Source: Trachythela sp. YZ-2020
Taxonomy: Eukaryota > Cnidaria > Anthozoa > Malacalcyonacea > Clavulariidae
Reading direction: 5' to 3'
Assembly (NCBI GenBank): GCA_016169945.1
Contig: JADLSH010000076.1
Location: forward strand, 315,001-379,000
DNA: 64,000 bases
Positions 12,571 to 22,244 of this stretch are shown one piece after another. The position numbers and the translations under genes were made by a program. Within the stretch, counting starts at the first letter, position 1. Every line of letters starts with the position of its first letter. Below the pieces are notes generated by a model, which was not told the origin of the DNA, did no database searches, and saw nothing but the letters and a program-made list of their open reading frames with translations.

Positions 12571-13660
12571 TTCAGATATCCTAATACACTCACCATATCA
12601 GAAACAATATTCTCTCTGCTTCCTTCTGGATGGCAGAAATTTCCTCTGTGGGGGGAGTTTGGATATTTTCAGGAAGGACCCAATACTTTTAAAAAAGTTA
12701 CATCAAATGTGATATATAAACTAGGATGGGACAAAAACAAAGTGTATTTATAGTTTCATTTATCACAGCTATCCGAGCTGTCAGAGACGTCTTCATCAGA
12801 GTGATCACTAAATAAAACCTCTTGAACATCTTCATCAGTGTCCAATGATCCAATGAATTTCAAGTATGCAATGTTTCACAAAATAACTGGATCATGTTCT
12901 CCTTCTCAAACATTCTTTAAGTCCTCCAACTTTATAGTCTCTAATGATTTCTCCCCATATGAATTGGGGCAAATTCAGTCAATAGCATCCCATGTGAAAT
13001 TGTTTTCTGCCAAAAGCTTTCTAGCGTTCCTGACCAAAGAAATTCTGTTTTTCTTTTTGTTCTTGCTTTTCTGCTCCTTCCTTTTTCGTTTTCTCTGGAT
13101 TTCATAAGTGGTTACAAATTTTAAATTATCTTCAAAGCAAACCAGTTTTTCCTTGAGCCCTTTCATAGTTGAAATGTACCCATGGATAGCCTCATTCTCA
13201 GCCCATTGCTTTACTTCATTTTCTTCATTGTACAATTGTTGATTTCTTTTCTTGAGCATTTCTAAAAGTTAATCAGTTTTTGTACAGGTAGATTTGGTAT
13301 GTTCCAGTGCTCGATCAGCATGACTGACACATGACGACCCGCACGATTTGAAAAACCAGCATGATCGGGGAACTCAGTTCCCAAACTCAGGAAACGAACA
13401 GCGCTAATCACATTATCAATTACCGTTATGAGATGTCATCAATCCAAGTTGTAATGCTTAAAACAGTGTGAACCCAGCAAGTAATAAGTTATACTGTTAT
13501 ACTTTAAAATAAAATTGCACACATGCGTTATACGATATTTTAAATTCGGGTTAGTGCGAATAAATAGTCCTGATTGTTGACAAGTCACCTATAGATAATA
13601 CTGATAATATATTTGAGTAGCGATTTTGCGCTGCGCTACAACGCTAGGAATAATAATATA

Positions 13661-14520
13661 AGACTCCTTTTAAGCTTCAACTGGTTAAGAAAAGATGGGA
13701 CATCTTCATAACCTGCCAGAGATGGGCCATCTTTCTGGCACAAGAGTTTCCACTGAAAGCAATCTAAATACCATCAGTCCTATTTCGCTTTTTCACGTTT
13801 CACTGTGCAGTGTAGTCATGAAATGCAGTGAATGATATAGACTCCTTTTAAGCTTCAACTGGTTAAGAAAAGATGGGACATCTTCATAACCTGCCAGCAA
13901 AAGATGGGCCATCTTTCTGGCACAAGAGTTTCCACTGAAAGCAATCTAAATACCATCAGTCCTATTTCGCGTTTCACCGTGTAGTGTAGTCATGAAATGC
14001 AGTGAATGATATAGACTCCTTTTAAGCTTCAACTGGTTAAGAAAAGATGGGACATCTTCATAACCTGCCAGCAAAAGATGGGACATATTTCTGGCACAAG
14101 AGTTTCCACTGAAAGCAATCTAAATACCATCAGTCCTATTTCGCTTTTTCGCGTTTCACCGTGTAGTGTAGTCATGAAATGCAGTGAATGATATAGATCC
14201 TTTTAAGCTTCAACTGGTTAAGAAAAGATGCGCCATCTTCATAACCTGCCAGCAAAAGATGGACCATCTTTCTGGCACAAGAGTTTCCACTGAATGCAAT
14301 CTAAATACAATCAGACAGTCCTATTTCGCTTTTTCGAGCTTCACCGTGTAGTCATGTAATACAGTGAATGATATAGACTCCTTTTAAGCTTCAACTGGTT
14401 AAGAAAAGATGGGACATCTTCATAACCTGCCAGCAAAAGATGGGCCATCTTTCTGGCACAAGAGTTTCCACTGAAAGCAATCTAAATACCATCAATCCTA
14501 TTTCGCTTTTTCGCGTTGCG
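13661..14520 (+). repeat. Satellite-like tandem array, five ~178-bp units
   Basis: Units begin with AGACTCCTTTTAAGCTTCAA at 13661, 13839, 14013, 14195 (one base missing) and 14375, giving spacings of 178, 174, 182 and 180 bp. Each unit contains the near-palindromic AAAGATGGGCCATCTTTC (first unit partly deleted), TGGCACAAGAGTTTCCACTG and TCCTATTTCGCTTTTTCGCG. Units differ by a few substitutions and short indels only. No open frame runs through it. The size is close to many metazoan satellites, and it may be a short satellite island or the internal array of a TE. Confidence 0.92.
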
Positions 14521-14604
14521 CTTGAACCGCTGAGTAATCTTATCATTCAAAAATATATTCTACAATATAGTTTTTTCAAACAGAGCAAATTCACGGTACA
14601 TCAC

Positions 14605-14725
14605 TAATATATAACTCCATATATTATTCTATAAGACCTGTGACCATGTGTATTAGCTACCATATATAACTCCATATATAATTATATAAGACCTGTCACC
14701 CCCCTGTGTAATAGCTGTGAATTTG
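14605..14725 (+). repeat. Two-copy tandem repeat (~62 bp)
   Basis: ATATAACTCCATATAT followed by ATAAGACCTGT and TGTGTA(T/A)TAGCT occurs twice in a row, differing by small changes (a CCCC run in the second copy). Confidence 0.65.
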
Positions 14726-15174
14726 CATTGTATAGTGCTTAAATTTTCAGTATAACTACAATTATATGTCTTATCTAAGTCTACAATTATTTAGATTTTA
14801 GTGCTATTTAATAGTTTGCATTCTTCGATTAAAAAGGTTAGTGTGCATCTTTTAGCTACGGTGGGTTCAGCACAAATGTCCCCCAATTTTACTAGTTCTT
14901 TCCAACGAACGAATTCACCAATTTTTTGGACTACCAAGCCCAGGGAAAAATATTATATAGGGTGGTGTATTGAGACTATTAATGTAGTTCATGCTTTTGT
15001 ACTGTACTATACTCTTTTGGTTTTCTCTAAATCCGTCTTTTGCTAGATAATGCAGATAATATAAATTATGCTAATAGAAGCAGACATGCCAGACAGTGAT
15101 ATGATTCGTGATAATTAATTGCATCGTATATCATATAGTGAATGTGAGTTAATTCAGTGAGTTCAAGACTTACC

Positions 15175-15946
15175 CCTGTCCTTCCCAAGTGCGTCAAGTT
15201 TAATAGCATCTGCCATCCTGAATCTGATATTCGGAGTCTAATTTTCAATAATAAATACATCCAATCTGGCACACGAACTGATGCTATCAATGCCGAACGA
15301 CTTTCTTCCGATAAAATGGTATTTAATGCTTTCCTCGGACTCAGTTTAAAAAACAGAACATTCGTAAAACTTACAAGCTAAGAATATTTGAAAATTCCGA
15401 GTGTACATCCTGTGACGCAACGTTTCCGAGGACCGTGAATATATTTTCATTATGCGCGGCTGCCACACATTTCAGAGCGTCTGCAAGAACCGCTCCTGTT
15501 TCAGTTATGCGTCGTTTGTTCTCAGGCGGCGAGATTTCAGATGATTCAACAATGTCAGTTGTTGATAAGCACGTTCTCTTTGGAGTTTGCAATGCCGATG
15601 CGCCCGTAGAACCATAACAAGCAGATATCATTTGCCGGAATACTTCGCTCGAAAATACATCCTTGTTTAAGCTGCGCTCTCTCAGGGCCAACACTAGAAC
15701 ACTGAACGATGAAATAGCGTAAACTTGCTCTCTTCTTCTCAAGCTAAATGTACAGGGTGATACTCGACAGCCATTGCCGTCTCGAACATCGCCAATGTTG
15801 ACCTGTTTGAACTCTGACGATAAAAGTTTGAACAGAACGTTCTGTTCATTTTTTGTTTGGTAGCCACAAATTGATGAAACGTAGGCATACCAATTTTTTC
15901 GACAATCAAGCTTGTCTGAATATAAGCAGCCATTCGCTTCAGACAT
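15175..15946 (-). pseudogene. Unrecognised minus-strand gene, two adjoining coding blocks
   Basis: The first block starts at an ATG at 15946 and runs about 190 residues (MSEANGCLYSDKLDCRKNWY ... NILSL). It contains a Cys/Arg patch (GCRVSPCTFSLRRREQVYAI) and a Ser/Thr-rich stretch with NKRRITETG. A second block at about 15175-15355, one frame over, reads SPRKALNTILSEESRSALIA and SDSGWQMLLNLTHLGRTG and ends at a clear donor (GTAAGT, complement at 15169-15175). The blocks nearly abut, so a single frameshift near 15370 probably separates what was one exon. I do not recognise the family. It may belong to a TE, since the neighbours are TEs, or be a partly decayed host gene. Confidence 0.45.
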
Positions 15947-16288
15947 TTGGCGGAATTGAATTTGGCGCGCTAGTTACTGTAAATCTATATTCAAGATTCT
16001 AATTTTCACTAATTGGTGATGAAAACTTGCATTATAAACTACCATGGTTAATAAATTTTAATGATTAAACTACATCCCACAATACCTGATTGAATTTCAT
16101 GCGAGAGAAAATTATTTTGTTAATTAACTCGTAATAGATGTCAAAACGTTACGCACATATCCGACTTATGGTATTGTAGCCGACACTCCCGAAATAATCT
16201 AATTTAAACCTGTGCGGGTCCTCATGTTTAAGAGTCCCGTCTGTAGGCATTTCCAAATACCTGTTAATCATAATATTCTCTTTTGGGA

Positions 16289-16480
16289 TCAATCCCTCCT
16301 CGTATAACTAGTCAAAACAGCTTCTAGTTTTTTTATTTTCTCTGTAACGTCCCAGCGAAACTGTTGTTGGCCTTTGAGATAGTAGCAAACCGGGTCGCAA
16401 AATGGTACATATGCAGACTCATATATTTCTCTTGTAGCATTGTTGTAAAATCTCATCTTATCTGTCTTCGGGTGTGGTTT
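16289..16480 (-). pseudogene. Unrecognised coding fragment, minus strand
   Basis: An open stretch of about 63 residues with KPHPKTDKMRFYNNATREIY, then FCDPVCYYLKGQQQFRWDVT and EKIKKLEAVLTSYTRRD*. It has no ATG at its start, so it is either an internal or terminal exon or a broken one. It lies upstream, on the same strand, of the block at 15175-15946, but no splice link between them is evident. Function unknown. Confidence 0.3.
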
Positions 16481-16780
16481 CAAAATTTTTTACCATGGGC
16501 ACGGAGGAACAGCAGTTGTTTGTCGTTCGAAAACAATTTGTCCTTCACGGAGCATCAGACTTGTTTGCTTGAGCATTTTTGGAGCATTGGGTCTTGTGTT
16601 TACCAACACAGTCTGAGTCACAGGTGCTTTCAGCCAACTTAAGCATTTCTTTAATTTAATAATATGACATCGTCTTTCGATACCTATATCCTCTATCTAC
16701 GGTGGCCCAGAGGGGACAAGCTAAATTAAATAACAAACGACAAATTAATTGAACATGAGACAAAAATATAATTTTCCTTG

Positions 16781-16937
16781 CTGCATTTTTATATGTCGCT
16801 GCTCTGCATTTTTATATGTCGCTGCTGCTCATTATATGCACACAAAGTATTGCCTGTGACCGCATGTTGTAGCCGCTGATAAGGTTCTCGGTAAGTTTAG
16901 CTGCAATTTACTGCGTAAAATTGGAAAAAAGTACAAA
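16781..16937 (+). promoter_or_regulatory. 5' leader shared with the integrase gene
   Basis: TGCATTTTTATATGTCGCTG occurs twice in tandem, followed by CACACAAAGTATTGCCTGTG and GCATGTTGTAGC. The same order, including the duplicated TGCATTTTTATATG, is found on the minus strand at about 30915-31000 ahead of the zinc-ribbon/integrase gene. Both copies lie immediately upstream of a start codon for a zinc-ribbon protein. It is therefore a conserved leader or promoter of one TE family; the exact transcription start is not visible. Confidence 0.7.
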
Positions 16938-18924
16938 ATGTTCTGCTCTGGTTGTGGTAAACCTCCAATTCTTAATGCAAAATATTGCCATAATTGTGGG
17001 AAGAGTCTTCTAAATAACAGGGGGAACGGTAATACAAACTCATCTTCCCAAAATGGTTGTTCAGATACATTAAATCGAGGTATACGGCTGAGAGAAATAG
17101 TGTGCCTTCGACTTTGTGTAGTTCGTTTCGCACTCCGAAAGAAGTCGATAGGTCAAGATATTTTAAGCCAAAGGCAAAAGAGGCAAAAATAGAAGAAAAG
17201 CAGACACAAGAAGTAAAAATCAATGTGGGTGTAATGATTTTGAAGGATGGGAGGTTATCGATCAAAAGAGGTTCCACACTTCCGTTGACTATGTTGCCCT
17301 CAATTACAAGAAAAGAGTTGCTGATGAAAGCCTTCGAGAAGCACAGCAGATTCAACAACAACTTGGTAAATGGTGCTCCCTCCCAATACCATCTCTTGTA
17401 TCCTACTATGAATCAAGTCATCAAGCTTCCTGGTACAGAGGAACCGTTTAGTCTGCAACGTTACAAAGATGAAATTGACAAGCCTTATAGTCGAATCATA
17501 TTTTTTCTTTGTTCTTCAACTGATTTTATGGAAAACCTTATGAATGACGCATGTGATGACGACGACGACTTGCTCAGCCTCAGTTCATCTACTGTTACTA
17601 CCAGAAAACCTGATACAACTTCAAGTTCTGTGTCAATACTGACAATAGAGGATGAGAACACTGTAACAGAAGATTCCACACCCTTGCTATCGGCTTCTAA
17701 GGGTACTATACGATGTCCTATATGTTTGGATAACTATGCCCTTGATGAAATTGAAAGTCATGCTGACAGTTGCTCTATGTGGTTGCTTGAAGATATTGAC
17801 GAGTTACCATCTAATGAAACCCCAACAACAAAGCAGTGGTTCTGTAATGGCCAGTGTGGAAAATGTTCCCACTAATGATTTAAAAGAGTATATAAAGCAA
17901 GAAATTTCCATTGTAGATGCTGCAGAGATGAGCAATGAAGACCCAAAATGGCTTACAGTAAGGCGAAAATTCATTTGACAAAGAAACATTTCCCCAAGAA
18001 GGAAGGTAAAAGTCATTTTTTCAAGAGAACCATCAGTGGATGAAGGGGGTCCAAGGAGAGAATTATTCTCAGGTATTTTGATTGTTAAATGTATTTTTGA
18101 AAATGGTTTGTTGGCAAATTGATTCGAAGTAAGGCTGTGGTTTTAGGTGGAAATATGCATGAAATTGTTATACTTTACATCAAGCTATGTAGTATTTAAA
18201 GCACATATTTAAAGCCACCGTAAAGTCAATTGTTACAACTTATTTCATTGTAGAACTGCTGGAAGTAATGAAGCGAAAGTTCTTCATCAATGGAAAGCCA
18301 ATTGCCATAACCAATGGTAACTTTGCTCTATGTGAAGAAATAACGGGAATGGCAATTTTACAAGGAGGTCCAGCTCCCAAATTTTTATCAAGAAGTGTTC
18401 CATCATACCTGATTGGTGCAGCACTGTTACCTTGTAACAATAAAAATGCTAAGTATAAATTGTTAAGTGAAAGTACAGTATAGAGGGCCACCAGTTTTCG
18501 AAAGGAAAAATCAATTCAGCTCATATCTTGCATATGAACTAGACTTTATTCAATATTAATCAGGCTTCTTTCAGAACGTTTCAACATTCTGTTTTATAGG
18601 AGTTATAGCCCATCTTGAAATTTTACCTTGCGGGAGTATTTTTAGACAAAGGGGAATTTCAGAAAAACTCATCTGATTTTTAAAAAACTGTCTGATGCGC
18701 TATCGTGTTTCATACAAAACACAAAGTGGATCTTTACTTAAATATCTAAATTACTTTAATAAGATTATGAAATTACGTATATTTCACTGAACTTTCGCAA
18801 AGGGGTGTCCTGAACATAAGACCTTTAAAGCTAAGACCCTGACTTTAAGGTCGTAATTACTGTAAGACCCCCCAAATTATATTAACTAAATCAGACTATA
18901 GGCAATGGAGAGGAATCCTAACCC

Positions 18925-19070
18925 TATTTCTACTCTATCCCTAATTCCAACATTACCACAATCCAAACCCTCGTACCAAACCCTACCCTAACCTACCTCG
19001 AACCTAACCCCTCCCTAATCCTAAACCTTGCCCAAATGCTAATCGTAAACCCCACCCTATCCCCATATTG
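18925..19070 (+). repeat. Degenerate CCCTAA-like tract
   Basis: A C-rich run in the HECT gene intron has many CCTAACCC, ACCCTACCCTAACCTACC and similar units. It resembles degenerate (CCCTAA)n, complement of the metazoan telomere repeat TTAGGG, but no perfect array is present. It could equally be a simple C/A/T-rich repeat. Confidence 0.4.
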
Positions 19071-19288
19071 TACATTCTTTAGCTGATTGAAAGAAATCCT
19101 TTGAGATAATTTAAGCCCAGGTTGCATAACGTTTTAGTTGTCAAGTGTTGCAAGTGATGATGAAGTTTCTGCCATCATGAATAAGGACTATAACCTTGAT
19201 ATTCTTGAGACAGTTGGCTACACACATTCCTCAAAGAGAAACATGCCAGACTGTCGGTGCCATAATTCAGTGAGTCTAACTTAATTGT

Positions 19289-19747
19289 TTAAGGTGGCTC
19301 CCTGCAATTGTTAAAAATATGGAAAATCAGTAAATTAGACCAAACTGTTAATATTAGTTTTAATTGTTTTTGTGGTCATTAAAACCATCAGTACTGGGCC
19401 TTATTTCGAAAAAGCATGCATGTTTATTAATTTTCAAAAATTTAGTTTTGCATAATTTTTTTAAAACTCTGTCAGATAATCTGTGCTACAAGAAAACGTT
19501 TTATGAAATAAAAAAAAATGCGGGTGACAAGGCGTTTTTTTAGAGTAAAACATGCAAAAAACAAAATATCTGCCATATTGTTGCCATCGTAATAGTAGTG
19601 AGGTCATTTTTGTGACCATTTTCTCACTCTTCGATTATTGCTCATACAAGGTGTACATTTTTTGTTTTCCAACAAGTAACATGTCTTCAAAGAGTTTGAC
19701 CTAATTTATGAATTTTCCATATTTTGAACAATTGTAGGGAGCCATCC
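19289..19747. mobile_element. MITE in HECT gene intron (GGTGGCTCCCT termini)
   Basis: The left end TTAAGGTGGCTCCCTGCAAT and the complement of the right end (GATGGCTCCCTACAATTGTT) match for about 60 bp inward, including AAAATATGGAAAAT and AAATTAGRYCAAACT. The interior shares TTTTTGTGACCA, ACAAGGTGTACATTTTTTGT and CAAGTAACAT with the palindromic element at 28804-29396, so both belong to one family. TTAA is present on the left; the right flank is not TTAA, so this copy may have eroded. It lies wholly inside an intron. Confidence 0.75.
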
Positions 19748-20692
19748 ACACAATAAGTACTTACAAATCTGCTAGAAGATATACGAATACATTGTTAAAC
19801 CCTCTTAATTTTGGTTTTATATAGGTTGAAAGGTTGTGAAAGTTTCTCAAATTAGTTTTTAATGGTAAACCAGATTGCGAGTGGATTTGGCCAATTGTGG
19901 GATGATGAAATATGTTATGTCTAATCCTGAGTTATGGCGGGTGCTTTTTGAAAGTGGAAATACCTTTAAAATATCAGCAGAAGAATTATTGGAACAGATA
20001 ATGGTCGACTTTAGTGTCTCTCAACTGGCTAAGGAGAAGGAAATTGATACTTACAAGTTCTTCTGTGATGTTTTGGAACCCATTGACAGCGGAAGTAACT
20101 ATCTTTACTCTGATATTTTCCCTACCATCAACAAACAACATATACAATTTCGCTCTACTGAAAATACTCCATGCACTGTGTTGTAATAGATTTTTATTTT
20201 TTGTACAGGTATTGAAAATCTAGAGCTAGCAGATTTTGTCAAATGGTTCACAGGAACACGTGAAGTGCCACCCTGTGGTTATCCGAAAAAATTCAGTGCT
20301 CAATTTGTCCATGGTTGCCTTGAAAATTGTCAATGCAGACCAACAGTGTCTACTTGTGATCTAAGTATCAATTTACCTGTACATCTAAACAATAACAAAG
20401 TACTGAAAGACATACTTTATTCAGCAATAAAATATTCCTATGGATTTGGTAATCTCTAGAAGACAACAAATATGTTTGTACATCTTCATTTGGGCTTGTT
20501 TGATGTTCTTGTTGACCATGGCTGATGTTATGCTTGTTTAGATTGCAAGACTCAGAAAATGATGAGAAACATTGCTTATATATTATAAGACTTTAATTCA
20601 GTCGGGCCAAGACATATAGAAGAACAACAAATTAAGGAGCCTGTGTAAAAAAGTATAAACAAAACTATAAGTTTGGAGCCTACGTTTCTTAA

Positions 20693-20930
20693 GTTAATTC
20701 AGCGTCGGCCCGCCACAGACAGAACAAATTTAGGGTTGCTTCGCTTGTGCTTCCAAAAATATAAATTCGATCGTTTGAGCTGAGTGAAGCCTTTCCAGGA
20801 GAAATTAGTAGGAATTTCTACTAATTTCCTACTAATTTCTCCTGACGAAGGGCTTTAGCTCGAAACGTCAAGATTTTCTTTATATCTTTTAGGCACACGC
20901 GAAGCAACCGTTAATTTGCTTATATATTAT
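20693..20930. mobile_element. Head-to-head pair of PLE-type termini
   Basis: ATTCAGCGTCGGCCCGCCAC opens the left half. AGGCACACGCGAAGCAACC closes the right half and is complementary to GGTTGCTTCGCTTGTGC on the left. Between them lie AGGAGAAATTAGTA and its inverted counterpart TACTAATTTCTCCTGACGAA. The right half carries the hammerhead-like core CTGACGAAGGGCTTTAGCTC followed by GAAACGTC (20842-20869). It matches the ends of the PLE insertion at 49850-50867. The left half is more diverged. No coding sequence lies between the halves, so this is a minimal terminal pair only ~235 bp long. Confidence 0.75.
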
Positions 20931-21639
20931 GTTCTGATATGTTATGTTTGTTTACATTTACATTTAAAGACTTTGAAATAGATGAGAAATGTATCTGATC
21001 TTACAATCAATGAAAATGTTACAAATGAATGTGCCTTCACGTCTGTCATAAAATGCATACAAAATCGCCAATATGCGATACATATTGCCCAGAGGTTATT
21101 CCTGTGAAATTGTCCAAACTCTGTCCGTTACATGAAATATTCAGGCATATTCTTTCAAAATGGCAGATAAAATTATCAAACAAAATCAGTTCACTGAACA
21201 AAATTTACAAGGGCCGATGTAATTGACAAAATTTTGAAATAAAAGTTGGCAAAATTGTGGTGATAGTGGGGAGAGAGATAAGACTGAAGATTTTTTAGCA
21301 GTGTTGGTGGAGAAATCGTAGCAATAACTCGGTTTTTTATGATAACTGCGATTGAATTGTGGGTTTGTGGCCACTCTGTAATAGTCTATATAAATATAAA
21401 TATAAATATAAAAGCAGGAGTCAGCACTGCTCTTTTAATTTGGAAAATCTAATATGAGTAATATGATATTATGATATGTAAGTGGGTAAACCTTGTTTAC
21501 AAATCTGTTATGGAAATCAATTGCATGCTGAAATAAGTGAAATTCTGGTTTTATTTTATAAAACTTTTCAAAATATAAACATAAGCATGTATTCTGGCAG
21601 GCAAATTTAAACTGATTTGTAAACAAAATTTATCTACAT

Positions 21640-21685
21640 AAGATGTCACAATATGTCACAATATGTGACAAGATGTCACAATAAC
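21640..21685 (+). repeat. Short tandem repeat of GATGTCACAATAT
   Basis: GATGTCACAATATGTCACAA and AGATGTCACAATAA give about 3-4 imperfect copies of an 11-13 bp unit. Confidence 0.6.
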
Positions 21686-21837
21686 CCAGACTGCAGAGTT
21701 GGGCAGCGCCGCACCCGAGATAGTTTTCAACAAAAAATTTCGCGCACCTAACATAATTTTGCACGTGATATTTATGAGTGATTGCGCACCCAGCACCCCG
21801 CAGCGCGATCGTCAAGGATTGAGTATATGGATACCAA

Positions 21838-22050
21838 CAGTGGCGTAGTCAGATTTCTCATATTTGGTCATGCTGTAATATCCGTCATCCGAGCGCCAAA
21901 GGCGTGAGGCTTATGGTGAAACGGATCGGGGGTCCTCCCCCGAGAAATTTTGAAATTTAGAAACCCGCAAATGCGATTTCCAGCAATCTGGAGAACTGTT
22001 TCATTTTTTGCATTTACCTATTTAGTTAGAGACCGCTGGCTACGCCACTG
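21838..22050. mobile_element. 213-bp hAT-type MITE (CAGTGGCGTAG termini)
   Basis: Starts CAGTGGCGTAGTCAG and ends CTGGCTACGCCACTG, giving 15-bp TIRs with one or two mismatches. The flanks GATACCAA (left) and CATACCAA (right) form an 8-bp duplication with one mismatch, as expected of hAT elements. CAGTGGCGTAG ends are common among short hAT-derived repeats of marine invertebrates. There is no coding capacity. It contains GGGGGTCCTCCCCC, a small perfect palindrome. Confidence 0.85.
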
Positions 22051-22244
22051 CATACCAACTATAGTACTACTGTCCGAGTGTCCGTTAGTCTTTTACAATG
22101 GTTAATTTAAATACTCTTGATGTAATAATATGTTTCACAACCCGCGACCCGCTTAGAATATCAATATATTATGTAATCCCTATTCCTTAAATCGTTTGAA
22201 CCTAGAAAATAACCTATTTTAATAAAGGAGTTCTAATAAAGTGA

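Larger units (their letters stand above)
10631..13400 (-). pseudogene. Decayed TE gene, interrupted by the PIF1 long-TIR element
   Basis: On the minus strand from about 13395, frames read FSNRAGRHVSVMLIEHWNIP, then a lysine/arginine-rich coiled-coil block (12975-13259, with RKRKRKEQKSKNKKKNRIS), then an acidic tail (about 12775-12840, DTDEDVQEVLFSDHSDEDVS). A stop and frame change near 13262 show decay. After the nested element (10881-12570) the sequence resumes and ends near 10631 with TCCTTAGGGAGTGTTCATTA. The same terminus, inverted, ends the element at about 35196, so the two probably share one transposition system. I do not recognise the protein function; basic then acidic blocks suggest a nuclear, nucleic-acid-associated protein. 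Confidence 0.5.
16938..20459 (+). pseudogene. HECT E3 ubiquitin ligase-like gene (G2E3-like, TE type) with zinc ribbon
   Basis: The gene starts at ATG 16938 with a zinc ribbon (CSGCGKPPILNAKYCHNCGK). One frame change near 17080 leads to a long block (to 17875) with a Lys-rich segment, an acidic/Ser-rich linker and a UBZ-like C2HC finger (CPICLDNYALDEIESHADSC). Next comes the HECT domain in exons. About 17880-18070 holds VIFSREPSVDEGGPRRE, with an in-frame TGA near 17976. About 18254-18480 holds MAILQGGPAPKFLS. Then come 19140-19272, 19876-20107 (NPELWRVLFESGNTFKIS) and 20208-20459 (FTGTREVPPCGYPKKFSAQF, catalytic Cys in STCDLSINLP, C-terminal YGFGNL). HECT enzymes pass ubiquitin from E2 to substrate through that Cys. 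The leader and zinc ribbon match the integrase gene at 29.5-31 kb. The stop and frameshifts argue it is inactive, unless they are assembly errors. Confidence 0.8.

Noticed and set aside
18925..19070. True interstitial telomere
   Set aside because: Only degenerate CCTAACC-like units; no run of perfect TTAGGG repeats.
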